Shown here piece after piece: positions 23,853 to 33,620 of a stretch of 64,000 nucleotides of DNA (the first letter of the stretch is position 1; each line of letters begins with the position of its first letter). This DNA is from Parabacteroides gordonii MS-1 = DSM 23371. GTDB lineage: Bacteria > Bacteroidota > Bacteroidia > Bacteroidales > Tannerellaceae. The DNA is taken from contig NZ_KQ033920.1 of NCBI RefSeq assembly GCF_000969825.1, positions 186,001-250,000 of the forward strand, written 5' to 3'. The notes below the pieces were generated by a model, which saw nothing but the letters and a program-made list of their open reading frames with translations, was not told where the DNA came from and ran no database searches. The translations under genes and the position numbers were made by a program.

Positions 23853-24711
23853 AAGTAAAAAGACCGGGTTAAGTGAACATTTCACGCTGGAAGAGCTTAC
23901 ATATAGCCGTACCGCAGTAGAGAATGCAATAGCCAATGAACCGCCTGCTCAGGCAAGGGCTTCGTTGCAACATCTGGCAAATTGTCTACTGGAACCGTTG
24001 CGGCAATTATATAAGAAGCCGATCGCCATCCTGAGCGGTTACCGGAATAAAGAGGTGAACCGTTTGGTGGGTGGTGTGGCTACGAGCCAGCATGTGAAGG
24101 GGGAGGCAACCGATTGCTATACTCCCGAAGGTCCGGAGAAGTTGCTGGAACTGTTGATGCGGTCGGGCTTACCTTTCGACCAGGCGATCTTATACAAACA
24201 CCGCCGTTTCCTGCATCTGTCATTGAAGCAATCCGGCAGGAACCGGATGCAGGTGCTTGTTTATATGGTTTGTGTTATCTGTTTGTTCACAGGGTGCGGG
24301 TTAAGGAATATACATCGATCGGAAAGTAATATCCGGTATGACTCCATCCGGTTCGATGGTGCCGATAGCTTGTTGTATCAAAGCCGTTCCATCCTTTGTG
24401 ACTCGCAATTATGGGAATTGAAACAAACCGTTTATCTTCCACCTGACAGTTCGGGCAGGCAAGCCCTGCAAAGTATCACCGTCGCTCGTCTCCGGCAGGT
24501 TAGAAACCAAACAGACAGCTTGTCTGCTATCACCACCACACAGCAATCCTATTCCGCACTAACCACAGAAAATAACCAAAAACAAGAATCCCGCCGCTCC
24601 ACAAATATCAGTCTCCCGATCTTGGTCATAGTTGGTTTTTGTTTGTTGGCCGGAGGCGTGCTCATAAAAATGTATAGGGGTTACTTTACCTCGAAAAGTA
24701 TCTTGCGCTGA
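23836..24711 (+). CDS. M15-family D-Ala-D-Ala carboxypeptidase-like enzyme with a spanin-like C-terminus
   Basis: The N-terminal part is a zinc peptidase of the M15A type: SGYRNKEVN, SQHVKGEATD (ligands His86 and Asp93 from this start) and FLHLS (His127). These cleave peptidoglycan peptides, as phage endolysins do. After the domain, from Met138, the chain goes into an unusual 154-residue extension with its own signal-like segment and lipobox (ICLFTGC), a hydrophilic stretch, and a C-terminal membrane helix (ISLPILVIVGFCLLAGGVLI) with a short basic tail. The start at 23836 (or 23842) overlaps the preceding gene; the frame's upstream non-ATG extension is unlikely. Its 3' end overlaps pbpC by 31 bp. 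Confidence 0.8.
   Translation: MTMESRSKKTGLSEHFTLEELTYSRTAVENAIANEPPAQARASLQHLANCLLEPLRQLYKKPIAILSGYRNKEVNRLVGGVATSQHVKGEATDCYTPEGPEKLLELLMRSGLPFDQAILYKHRRFLHLSLKQSGRNRMQVLVYMVCVICLFTGCGLRNIHRSESNIRYDSIRFDGADSLLYQSRSILCDSQLWELKQTVYLPPDSSGRQALQSITVARLRQVRNQTDSLSAITTTQQSYSALTTENNQKQESRRSTNISLPILVIVGFCLLAGGVLIKMYRGYFTSKSILR
24247..24711 (+). other. Possible internally started lipoprotein resembling a unimolecular spanin
   Basis: An in-frame ATG at 24247, preceded by AGGA seven bases upstream, would give a 154-residue protein. It would have a signal peptide and lipobox (MQVLVYMVCVICLFTGC), a periplasmic hydrophilic segment and a C-terminal transmembrane helix. That is the layout of phage u-spanins, which link and fuse inner and outer membranes during lysis. 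Separate translation is inferred, not shown. Confidence 0.35.
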
Positions 24712-27071
24712 TTACCCCAGTTGTCGATCAAGGTAAGCAGGTGTTTACCGGATTGCACTGAACAGGCGATCTGGTGGTTGTTGGTGGTTTCTCCGAGATA
24801 GGTGTCGTCGAGATGCCAGTAAATGGTAGCATCTTGGCGGGCATGGGCGGCTTTAAAGATGAACTTCTCCTGTTTGCCGGAAAATCCTTTTGGTAAGTAT
24901 AGTATGGCGTTATGCTCCGGATAGATCAGTTCGATCTGTTGGCTTTGTGTCTGTTCACATCCCGGTTTGATAGGGGGGAGCGGGATGTAGTCGATATGGT
25001 AGTTGCGATAATAATATTCCTGCGAGGGGGGCAGGACGAACCAGGGACGGGTAATCATCCGGTCTATCGACTCGCAGGAGCTGTTCACGCGGAAACGTCC
25101 GTCGGCCGACAGATGTATCAGTTTATGATAAGGGCATATCGGGGTGTTGATACCGGAGCGGGGAATATATAAGCTATCCACCTGGTCGCATATCTGTGAG
25201 GCTTTGTGTCCGCTGCTGCGGCATATAGCGGTTTGTTCCAGTTCATCGTAAGGCATATCGAACCATCCCCCTCCGGGTAGCAGGGAGAAGAGGTCGAACA
25301 AGACGGGGGCGGCATTTCCTACACCGGTTAGCCCCGGACGGCCTTCCCCCGAAGCATTTCCTACCCATACGCCGACCACATAGCGGGGAGTCGTTCCGAC
25401 TGCCCAGGCATCACGCCCGCCGTAGCTGGTCCCTGTTTTCCAGGCTATCTGTTTCATCGATTCAAACTGTTGCCAGTCGGCTTCTTCTTCCGGACGGTTC
25501 AGGGCGGACATGGCTTCGTAAGTGAACCAGATGGAAGCGGCAGACAAAAGCGGTTTGTCGGTAAGGCGTTTATCCGTAATCGAACGGATCGGGTTCTTTT
25601 CCTTATTCGGATAAGGAGTCAGCGGGTGGATATCCTGCGGGTTATACCGTCCGTTATATGGGCGGTAGTGGGTAAGAATGCGGGATAAGGAAGCATACAT
25701 TCCTGATATATCCCACAAGGTTCCTTCGGCACCGCCCAGGATAAGCGAAGCCCCGTAATGTTCTTCCGAAAAGCGGAGCGTAGTCATTCCCAAGGCCTTT
25801 AGTAAAGCCATGAACCGGCCTGTATTGTATTGCGACAGCATACGAACCAAAGGTACATTCAGCGAACGTTCGATAGCCCGGTGGGCAGGGACGGCTCCGT
25901 TGAATGTCTTGTTGTAGTTCTGCGGCATAAAGCCATTGATGTTTAACGGGACATCGGATACGAGGGTAGAGGGTAATATCTGTCCGTCGTGCAACATTCC
26001 GGCATAAAGGAAAGGCTTCAGGATACTGCCTGTACTGCGGGGAGAGGTGATGATATCGACTTGATTTCCCCGTTTCTCGTTTGCCCGGAAACTGGCGTTG
26101 CCGGCATAGGCCAGCACTTCTCCGGTTTCTACATCGGCAATGATGGCGGCCAGGTTATGGATATGGTTGGAGCCGAACTCGCGGGCGTAACGGTTGACCA
26201 GTTCCTGTGTCTGCTGCTGCAGGGAGTAGTGCACAGAGGAAGTGATACGTGTTCCCGGAGCACTGGCGGCAAGCCGTTCGAGCAAATGGGGAGCTTCGTC
26301 GGGCAATGGGACTGGGGCTTCGGGCAATGGCTCCATGCAGGATAGCTCGTATTCGGTGTTATCGAGGATTCCTCTGTTTTTTAATGTGAGCAGCAGGTTA
26401 TCCCGTTTTGCCTTCAGCTGTTTGCGGTTTCGTCCCGGATGGATCAAGGCGGGGGAGTTCGGCAATACGGCAAGGGTAGCGCTTTCGGCCCACGACAGAT
26501 CGGCGGCACTGCGTCCGAAGTATCGCCAGGCGGCTGTTTCGATGCCTACAACGTTTCCACCGAACGGGGCGTGGGAGGCATACAGGTTGAGTAATTCTTT
26601 CTTGCTGTGGGTCGTTTCCAGAAAGAGCGCCCAACACATTTCGATACTTTTCTCATAAACGTTACGGTCGCGGTTACCTCTTGCCAGGCGGGCGAGTTGC
26701 ATGGTCAGCGTACTGCCTCCGCTTACTACCCGGTGATACCGGACATTCAGATAGACTGCACGCAGGATAGCTGCCGGATCGACTCCGGGATGGTAAAAGA
26801 AATACCGGTCTTCGTACGTTGTCAGGCAGGTAATGAATTTATCCGGCAGTGAGTCCGTTGCCGGAAACCGCCATTGACCGTCCGGAGCAATGCGGGCCCC
26901 TAGCAGATTGCCTTCGGATGAATAGAGCAGGGTGGAATAGGGGACAGGAAACAGGGTACGGGGAACCAATAGATACATTATCCCCCACAAAAGAACAATC
27001 AACAGCAAAAAGAAAAGAAGTATCTTTTTACGGTTCGCTTTGAGTGAGGTAATTAGTTTGGTTGGGTTCAT
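24681..27071 (-). CDS. pbpC: Penicillin-binding protein 1C (bifunctional transglycosylase/transpeptidase)
   Basis: 796 residues from the ATG at 27071; an upstream in-frame TTG at 27113 is not needed. N-terminal membrane anchor (ILLFFLLLIVLLWGIMYLLV), GT51 glycosyltransferase with EDRYFFYHPGVD and GGSTLTMQLARL, transpeptidase with STGSILKPFLYA (SxxK), a later SLN and KTGTSYGGRDAW (KTG), and a PBP1C-type C-terminal domain. It polymerises and cross-links peptidoglycan at the inner membrane. PBP1C is typically paired with a bacterial alpha-2-macroglobulin, found here at 28079 but divergent and separated by a RhuM gene. All key motifs are present. Confidence 0.93.
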   Translation of the reverse strand: MNPTKLITSLKANRKKILLFFLLLIVLLWGIMYLLVPRTLFPVPYSTLLYSSEGNLLGARIAPDGQWRFPATDSLPDKFITCLTTYEDRYFFYHPGVDPAAILRAVYLNVRYHRVVSGGSTLTMQLARLARGNRDRNVYEKSIEMCWALFLETTHSKKELLNLYASHAPFGGNVVGIETAAWRYFGRSAADLSWAESATLAVLPNSPALIHPGRNRKQLKAKRDNLLLTLKNRGILDNTEYELSCMEPLPEAPVPLPDEAPHLLERLAASAPGTRITSSVHYSLQQQTQELVNRYAREFGSNHIHNLAAIIADVETGEVLAYAGNASFRANEKRGNQVDIITSPRSTGSILKPFLYAGMLHDGQILPSTLVSDVPLNINGFMPQNYNKTFNGAVPAHRAIERSLNVPLVRMLSQYNTGRFMALLKALGMTTLRFSEEHYGASLILGGAEGTLWDISGMYASLSRILTHYRPYNGRYNPQDIHPLTPYPNKEKNPIRSITDKRLTDKPLLSAASIWFTYEAMSALNRPEEEADWQQFESMKQIAWKTGTSYGGRDAWAVGTTPRYVVGVWVGNASGEGRPGLTGVGNAAPVLFDLFSLLPGGGWFDMPYDELEQTAICRSSGHKASQICDQVDSLYIPRSGINTPICPYHKLIHLSADGRFRVNSSCESIDRMITRPWFVLPPSQEYYYRNYHIDYIPLPPIKPGCEQTQSQQIELIYPEHNAILYLPKGFSGKQEKFIFKAAHARQDATIYWHLDDTYLGETTNNHQIACSVQSGKHLLTLIDNWGNQRKILFEVK

Positions 27072-27110
27072 CTTATTTGAACAGTTCTGAATGTACTCGT
27101 TTTTAGTTAT

Positions 27111-27118
27111 CAAAGATA
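27111..27118 (-). promoter_or_regulatory. -7 box TATCTTTG for pbpC
   Basis: Exact TAnnTTTG match on the minus strand, 40 bp before the pbpC ATG at 27071; it faces away from the rhuM promoter. Confidence 0.6.
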
Positions 27119-27172
27119 AAGATAAAAACTGAAAGAGAGGAGCGAATGTGCTTTGTAGTGGAATTAATTCTT

Positions 27173-27180
27173 TATATTTG
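27173..27180 (+). promoter_or_regulatory. Promoter of the RhuM-type gene
   Basis: TATATTTG at 27173-27180 with TTTG at 27152-27155, 17 bp apart. The expected transcription start (about 27187) precedes the ATG at 27227, supporting that start over the non-ATG one at 27146. Confidence 0.65.
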
Positions 27181-27226
27181 TAGTACGATTGTACAGACTA
27201 AATCCCAGAAGTTAAATTCTTACTTT

Positions 27227-28039
27227 ATGGAAGAAGAGAAGAGTAACAATAAAAAGAAGTTGCAGATACGTAATAGTACTGCGGAGTTCCTTATTTTTCA
27301 GCTTCAAGATAAGGAAGAAGGTGTTGAAATAGTATATAAGGATGAAACATTGTGGGTCTCTCAGAAAGCAATGTCAATTTTGTTTGATGTAGATAGAACT
27401 GTAATAACTAAACATCTGAAATCAATATTTGATGCTGAAGAATTAGATAAGGACTCAGTATGTGCAATTTTTGCACATACTGCGGAAGATGGTAAAATAT
27501 ATCAAACACAACATTATAATCTCGATGCCGTAATCTCTGTTGGTTATCGGGTAAATTCGGTTCGTGCCACTCAATTCAGGCAATGGTGTACAGCTGTTCT
27601 TCGTCAGTTTGCTATTCATAGGCATACTGCTGCTGAATTAATAAGGGAGAGAGCCAATGCAGAAAAAGAACATATGGGGTTAACTACGTGGGAAAATAGT
27701 CCGAATGGAAAGATTGTGAAGACTGACGTTTCTATTGCTAAGAATTATCTGAAAGAGGCAGAGTTGGACGATATGGGGCATCTGGTAAATGCATTTCTTG
27801 ATTTGGCAGAAAGTCGTGCTAAGCGCCATATTCCTATGACTATGGAAGACTGGGCGAAGCATTTAGACCGTATCTTAAGTCTCGATGACCGGGCATTGTT
27901 AAGCGATAATGGAAAAGTCAGTGCAGAAGAAGCTAAAATGTATGCAGAGTCGGAGTTTGAGAAATACCGGATTGTGCAGGACCGTCTTTTTGAATCCGAT
28001 TTTGATCGGGAAATAAAAGGGTTATTCGATAAAGAGTAA
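27227..28039 (+). CDS. RhuM-family protein
   Basis: About 270 residues from the ATG at 27227. It has the RhuM signature: LWVSQKAMSILFDVDRTVITKHLKSIF (a helix-turn-helix-like part), YNLDAVISVGYRVNSVRATQFRQWCTAVLRQF, and a C-terminal helical part. RhuM proteins (first noted in a Salmonella pathogenicity island) are widespread near mobile and toxin-antitoxin-like genes; the biochemical role is unclear. The gene is AT-rich compared with its pbpC and macroglobulin neighbours and splits a pair that is normally adjacent, so it was probably inserted. A second, truncated RhuM-type gene is at 53520. Confidence 0.85.
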   Translation: MEEEKSNNKKKLQIRNSTAEFLIFQLQDKEEGVEIVYKDETLWVSQKAMSILFDVDRTVITKHLKSIFDAEELDKDSVCAIFAHTAEDGKIYQTQHYNLDAVISVGYRVNSVRATQFRQWCTAVLRQFAIHRHTAAELIRERANAEKEHMGLTTWENSPNGKIVKTDVSIAKNYLKEAELDDMGHLVNAFLDLAESRAKRHIPMTMEDWAKHLDRILSLDDRALLSDNGKVSAEEAKMYAESEFEKYRIVQDRLFESDFDREIKGLFDKE

Positions 28040-28078
28040 CTCCTGTGTGTTAAGTAGTAACCGTTAATTGAAAGAAAT

Positions 28079-31000
28079 ATGGCAAGGTATCTTTATTTGG
28101 TGTGTTTATGCTATATGCTATGCCTGTTTAGCAGTTGTAATACAAAGAAAGCCGGGGGAGAGGCGGAAGAACTGCCTTTCAATCCGCATGTGGAAGCATT
28201 CACTTCCGGTAAGATATCCCGGTATACGCCGGTCTATCTGATCTTCAACCAGGATATCGCTCAGGATAAACTGAAGAGTGACCAATTGAGTAAACTTGTC
28301 CGTATCAAGCCCGAGGTGGCCGGAGAGTTCTCTTTTGAAAACAGCCGGACTATCGTATTCAAGCCGGCGAAAGGCTTTGAACGGAATACTTCCTATAAGC
28401 TGACCGCCAACCTTTCCGAATGGTTCGACGTGACCGGAAAAGACAAGGAGTTTACATTCGAATACTCAACCTTCCCCCTGGCGCTTCGTGCCAACCTGGA
28501 GTCGATGGATATCAATGCAAAGAATGAGAACGGCTACGATATAGTCTGTACCTTGCTTACCCCGGATAAGGAAACACCCGAGACGATCGAACCGCTGGTG
28601 CGCTTCTCCGAGAAAGCGGATGCAGTATGGCAACACAGTCCCGACGGGAAGAAACATCAGGTTACTTTACAGAACGTACAAGCCGGAAATGACGGTGCGC
28701 GTACGCTTACCCTCTCCGTCGCTCCGAACAAGCTGGGAGTGGCAGAAGACAAACTCCTCTCCGTCAGTGTGCCGGATATGAACGACTTCGATGTCTATGA
28801 CGTGACTTATGTAACAGAGCCGGAGCGTTATGTCGAGGTAACATTCACCAAAGACCTCGATTCCTCACAAGATATGCAAGGGCTCGCTTTTATTGCCGGA
28901 AATACTTCCGAGACTGTTAATGTGGAAGGAAACCGCCTGCGTTTATATCCCGACAACCAGCGTAAAGGCGTTATGAATGTGCACCTGACCCGCCAGATCC
29001 GTAGTAAGAACGGGTTGACACTGAAGGAAGACGTTACCCGCCAGATCGAGATAAATACCTCTTTGCCCGCTGTTAAGTTTATCGGCCAGGGAGTGGTCAT
29101 CCCGCAATCGACGGAACTGCTCGTTCCTTTCCAGGCCGTTTATCTCCGCGGGGTAGTGGTTCGCGTCATAAAGATACTGGAACAGAATATCGGCCAGTTC
29201 CTGCAAGTCAATAACCTGGACGGAACTTCCGACCTGATGCGTGTAGGCCGCCTGGTTGCCCGTAAGACCATCTTCCTGGATGAAGACGGCAGCGACCTTT
29301 CTGTGTGGAACACTTACGCTATCGACCTGAAGAAACTGATGGAGCCGGAACCCGGAGCCATCTACCGTGTAGAACTATCCTTCAATAAAGACCTGTCGGC
29401 TTACCCGTGTGACGACTCTGTGAAGGTATCGCGCGAACAACTTCTGGCCGAAGACGAGATCAAGTTTAAAGAGGAAAGCTCCCGTTTCGACGATGGTGGT
29501 TACTACTATTACAACGGCGACTTTAACTGGAACGATTACAACTACAACGACCGGAATGATCCCTGCTCAAACAGCTACTATTATAATAAGGTAGAAGGAA
29601 AGAACGTACTGGCTACCAATCTGGGACTGATCGCAAAAGCCGGCGAAGACAATGAAATGACTGTCCTGGTGCATAACCTGATCAGCACGAATCCCGAAAA
29701 CGGTGTCGAAGTATCTGTCTACAATTACCAGAACCAGGTATTGGCTTCCGGTACGACCGACGGTAAAGGAGAGGTGAAGCTGAAGATCGCTTCCGGCAAA
29801 CCTTTCTATATCATTGCTTCCCTCGGTTACCAACGTTCGTACTTGCGTGTGGACGGAGGGGCGGCACTGTCGTTGAGCTCGTTCGATGTCTCCGGAGAAG
29901 TGGTGCAGAAAGGCATCAAAGGATTCATCTATGGCGACCGTGGCGTATGGCGTCCGGGCGATACGCTTTTCCTCAGCTTTATGCTGAACGACCGGGCGAA
30001 GAAACTGCCGGCCAACCATCCGGTAGTGATGGAGTTGTATAATCCGCTGGGCCAGCTTTATCTGCGTAAGACACAGACGCGCGGCGAACTGGGTGTTTAT
30101 TCCTTCGCTATGCCAACCGAACCGGATGCGCCTACCGGAGCCTGGAACGTAAATGTAAATGTTGGCGGTGTCAGCTTCACTAAACGTCTGCGCGTGGAGT
30201 CGATCAAGCCGAACCGTCTGAAGATAGACCTGTCTATGCCGGAAAAGACATTGCTGAGGGGTGAACCTCTTGACGGGCGCCTGCATGTGGAATGGTTGCA
30301 GGGAGCTACGGCAAGAAACCTTAAATACGATATCCAGGGAACCTTTATATCGACCCCGACTACCTTTAGCGGCTATAAAGATTTCTATTTTGACGATCCG
30401 TCGAAAGTCTTTAACAGTGAAGAAAGTAAACTGATCTCCGGTACAACCGACGAGAAGGGAGATGCAACGGTACAAGCGAAGTTCGAGATCGGTTCGACTG
30501 CCCCGGGTATGTTGATGGCTAACTTTGTCACCCGCGTTTACGAAGAATCCGGCGATTTCAGTATCGATGCCAACCGGATGTTGTATTCTCCTTATAAACG
30601 ATATGCCGGTATCAAGTCGCCGCAACAGACACGCGACCAACTGAATACCGGAAGCAACTATACGTACGAAGTCGCTTCGACCGACTACCTCGGAAAACCG
30701 CAGGCAGGCACCGAACTCGATGTCCGGATTTATAAAGTATACTGGTACTGGTGGTGGAGTTCGGACAATAGCAGCCTGGCCAACTATGTATCCGACTCTT
30801 ATAACAAGCCGGTGAAAGAACTGACTGTGCGCACCGGCGAGAATGGCAGGGGCACTTTCCAACTCTCCTTCAGCAATGAGGAATGGGGTACTTATTTTAT
30901 CTCCGTAAAAGATAAGGAAAGCAAACACTCGACCGGCGTAATGAGCTATTTCGACTGGCCTTATAACGAAGGACGCCGCAATGCCGACGGTAGCGAGTCG

Positions 31001-33613
31001 GCCAATATGTTGAGCTTCAAGACCGATAAAGATAATTATAAACCGGGTGAGAAACTGGTTATCACCATTCCGTCCGCTAAGGGAAGCCGTGCCATTGTCA
31101 GCATCGAGAACGGTACGAAGGTGCTCTCCGTTACCGAACATACCTGCGACGACCAGCAGACAACGATCAAGCTCGACGTAACAAAGGAGATGCAACCGAA
31201 TGCCTATGTCTATGTCACCCTGTTGCAGCCTCACGGCATTACGCAGAATGACCTGCCGATCCGTATGTACGGCGTAGTACCGTTCACGGTAACTTCTCCG
31301 GAAAGCCATCTGTATCCGCAGATAAAAATACCGGATGAGATTAAGCCGGAAGCCAATTATGAAGTGACCGTCTCGGAAAAGGACGGCCGCGAAATGGCTT
31401 ATACGCTGGCTATCGTAGACGAAGGGTTGCTCGACCTTACCCGTTTCCGTACGCCCGAGCCCTGGAAGGCATTCAATGCCCGTGAAGCGTTGGGAGTAAG
31501 CACCTGGGATATGTATAACTATGTGGTCGGTGCCTATGGCGGACGTATCGAGCAATTGTTCAGTATCGGTGGCGACGATGCGTTGAACAAAGGCCCGAAA
31601 GCGATCGTCAATCGTTTCAAACCCGTGGTACAGTTCGATGGGCCGTTCTTGTTGAAGAAAGGGGAGAAACAGCGTCATACCTATACGATGCCGAACTACA
31701 ACGGCCGTGTCAAGGTGATGGTAGTGGCCGGAAACGGTGAGGCGTACGGACATGCCGACAAGAGCGTATTCGTACGTAAGCCGGTCATGCTGTTGGGCAC
31801 TCTGCCCCGTGTGATCGGTGTAGGCGAGGAAATGGTGGTTCCCGCCACTGTCTTTGCTACTGAGAACGGAGTGGGTGACGTTACTGTCTCGATCAGCTGT
31901 TCCGGTAATATGGAGGTGATGGGGGCCGCTACCCAGCAGCTTAACTTCACTAATATAGGCGATAAGCAGGCATCGTTCCGTATCAAGGTGAAAGACCAGC
32001 CGGGTGCCGGACGGGTAACCATTACGGCTTCGGGCAAAGGGGATAAGTCTGTTTATACGACGGATATCGAGATACGTTCGGTAAGCCGTCCGCAAGTCAA
32101 GGTATTGCCTGTAACGCTCGAAGCGGGTAAATCCTGGAAAGAAACAGTCAAACTACCCGGAACGGAAGGAACTAACTCGCTGACGTTGGAAATGTCGGAT
32201 GTTCCCCCGTTGAATCTTTCTTCCCGTCTGTCGTACCTGATCGGATATCCGCACGGATGTGTGGAGCAGATCACATCCAAAGGTTTCCCGCAACTGTATG
32301 TCGGCGAGTTTGCCGCGCTGACGAAACAACAGCAGAACACGACTGAAAATGCCGTGAAAGAGGTAATCCGCCGCTTGCGTTCTTACCAGACCGTAGACGG
32401 AGCCTTTTCTTACTGGCCCGGTGGTACGAGCAGTAACGGATGGGGTACGGTTTATGCAACGCACTTCCTGTTGTCGGCCGAAACGAAAGGGTATCTCGTT
32501 CCCGACGGAATGAAGCGCAATGTATTGAACAACCTGCGCCGTGTTGCCCGCGACTGGAAACCGGTGACTACCTATTATTCCCGTTCGGAAGAAATGACAC
32601 AGGCTTATCGTTTGTACGTGCTGGCTTTAGGACAGGCACCGGAGGTAGGTGCGATGAACCGCCTGAAAGAGAATAAGTCGCTTGCCCCGATGAGCCGTTG
32701 GCTGCTGGCTTCCGCTTATGCGCTGGTGGGTCGTACCGATGTGGCAAAAGACCTGATCGGTAAAACAACCGAGGTGAAAACCGATTACTCCGATTACGAC
32801 CTGACGTTCGGTAGCGACCTGCGCGACCAGGCGATCCGCTTGATGACGTTGACGTTGCTGGGTGACGGTAAAGAAGCTGCTGTTCTGACCCGCGATATCT
32901 CGAAAGTCCTTTCGTCGGATGACTGGCTGAGTACGCAGTCGACTGCTTTCGCTTTGGTTTCACTCTCTGAATATATGGGTAAATATAAGGTGTCCGGTAC
33001 GATGGACTTCTCGTATGCCTGTGCAGGAAAGAGTGACAAAGTAAGTACTACCAAGAATATCTGGACGGAAGTCCTGCTGGATAAGGCCGGAACTTCTGCT
33101 TCCGTGGAACTGAAAAATACCGGTAAGTCTACCTTGTTCGCCCGCGTTATTACCGAAGGTATTCCGGCGCAGGGCAAGGAAGAGGCTTATGCAAACGGCA
33201 TCTCGCTGGCTGTTAGCTATACCGATCAGGACGGCCGTGCAGTGAATGTGGCTGACTTGCCGCAAGGAACGAACTTCATCGCAGTCGTTACCGTGAAGAA
33301 CCCTACCGCCCGCGGTATCAACAATGTGGTACTGACGGAAATATTCCCTGCCGGTTGGGAGATACTTAATACCCGCTTCCTCAATGAAGGGGCAACGGAT
33401 AACAAGACTATCGGGGTAAACTATCAGGATATCCGCGACGACAAAGTGTATAGTTATATCGACTATCTGCCTTCCGGCCGTCAGGTAACGGTAAAGATCA
33501 ACCTCTGCGCCGTCTATCCGGGTCGTTTCTATCTGCCGCCTGTTTATTGCGAAGCAATGTATGATAACCTGACCCGTGCGAATACGGAAGGGAAGGAAGT
33601 CGTGGTAGAGTAG
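28079..33613 (+). CDS. Bacterial alpha-2-macroglobulin lipoprotein with thioester motif
   Basis: 1844 residues; signal and lipobox (CLFSSC). It has MG-like beta domains, an A2M N-terminal region (GVWRPGDTLFLSFML), the A2M family domain around FDGPFLLKKGEKQ, and the thioester motif CVEQ at about residue 1394 (YPHGCVEQ), so the protease-trapping bond can form. A helical thioester domain (YWPGGTSSNGWGTVYATHFLL) and a C-terminal receptor-like domain follow. Such proteins sit in the periplasm or outer membrane and inhibit host or competitor proteases, usually together with PBP1C. It follows the RhuM-type gene by 39 bp. Confidence 0.93.
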   Translation: MARYLYLVCLCYMLCLFSSCNTKKAGGEAEELPFNPHVEAFTSGKISRYTPVYLIFNQDIAQDKLKSDQLSKLVRIKPEVAGEFSFENSRTIVFKPAKGFERNTSYKLTANLSEWFDVTGKDKEFTFEYSTFPLALRANLESMDINAKNENGYDIVCTLLTPDKETPETIEPLVRFSEKADAVWQHSPDGKKHQVTLQNVQAGNDGARTLTLSVAPNKLGVAEDKLLSVSVPDMNDFDVYDVTYVTEPERYVEVTFTKDLDSSQDMQGLAFIAGNTSETVNVEGNRLRLYPDNQRKGVMNVHLTRQIRSKNGLTLKEDVTRQIEINTSLPAVKFIGQGVVIPQSTELLVPFQAVYLRGVVVRVIKILEQNIGQFLQVNNLDGTSDLMRVGRLVARKTIFLDEDGSDLSVWNTYAIDLKKLMEPEPGAIYRVELSFNKDLSAYPCDDSVKVSREQLLAEDEIKFKEESSRFDDGGYYYYNGDFNWNDYNYNDRNDPCSNSYYYNKVEGKNVLATNLGLIAKAGEDNEMTVLVHNLISTNPENGVEVSVYNYQNQVLASGTTDGKGEVKLKIASGKPFYIIASLGYQRSYLRVDGGAALSLSSFDVSGEVVQKGIKGFIYGDRGVWRPGDTLFLSFMLNDRAKKLPANHPVVMELYNPLGQLYLRKTQTRGELGVYSFAMPTEPDAPTGAWNVNVNVGGVSFTKRLRVESIKPNRLKIDLSMPEKTLLRGEPLDGRLHVEWLQGATARNLKYDIQGTFISTPTTFSGYKDFYFDDPSKVFNSEESKLISGTTDEKGDATVQAKFEIGSTAPGMLMANFVTRVYEESGDFSIDANRMLYSPYKRYAGIKSPQQTRDQLNTGSNYTYEVASTDYLGKPQAGTELDVRIYKVYWYWWWSSDNSSLANYVSDSYNKPVKELTVRTGENGRGTFQLSFSNEEWGTYFISVKDKESKHSTGVMSYFDWPYNEGRRNADGSESANMLSFKTDKDNYKPGEKLVITIPSAKGSRAIVSIENGTKVLSVTEHTCDDQQTTIKLDVTKEMQPNAYVYVTLLQPHGITQNDLPIRMYGVVPFTVTSPESHLYPQIKIPDEIKPEANYEVTVSEKDGREMAYTLAIVDEGLLDLTRFRTPEPWKAFNAREALGVSTWDMYNYVVGAYGGRIEQLFSIGGDDALNKGPKAIVNRFKPVVQFDGPFLLKKGEKQRHTYTMPNYNGRVKVMVVAGNGEAYGHADKSVFVRKPVMLLGTLPRVIGVGEEMVVPATVFATENGVGDVTVSISCSGNMEVMGAATQQLNFTNIGDKQASFRIKVKDQPGAGRVTITASGKGDKSVYTTDIEIRSVSRPQVKVLPVTLEAGKSWKETVKLPGTEGTNSLTLEMSDVPPLNLSSRLSYLIGYPHGCVEQITSKGFPQLYVGEFAALTKQQQNTTENAVKEVIRRLRSYQTVDGAFSYWPGGTSSNGWGTVYATHFLLSAETKGYLVPDGMKRNVLNNLRRVARDWKPVTTYYSRSEEMTQAYRLYVLALGQAPEVGAMNRLKENKSLAPMSRWLLASAYALVGRTDVAKDLIGKTTEVKTDYSDYDLTFGSDLRDQAIRLMTLTLLGDGKEAAVLTRDISKVLSSDDWLSTQSTAFALVSLSEYMGKYKVSGTMDFSYACAGKSDKVSTTKNIWTEVLLDKAGTSASVELKNTGKSTLFARVITEGIPAQGKEEAYANGISLAVSYTDQDGRAVNVADLPQGTNFIAVVTVKNPTARGINNVVLTEIFPAGWEILNTRFLNEGATDNKTIGVNYQDIRDDKVYSYIDYLPSGRQVTVKINLCAVYPGRFYLPPVYCEAMYDNLTRANTEGKEVVVE

Positions 33614-33620
33614 GCTGGTC

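Noticed and set aside
24681-24711. Functional meaning of the 31-bp tail-to-tail overlap between the M15 gene and pbpC
   Set aside because: Short convergent overlaps are common and no structure was seen.
29567-32095. An 842-residue minus-strand frame inside the alpha-2-macroglobulin gene
   Set aside because: It is antisense to a well-supported gene with intact motifs; long antisense frames arise from codon bias in GC-rich genes.
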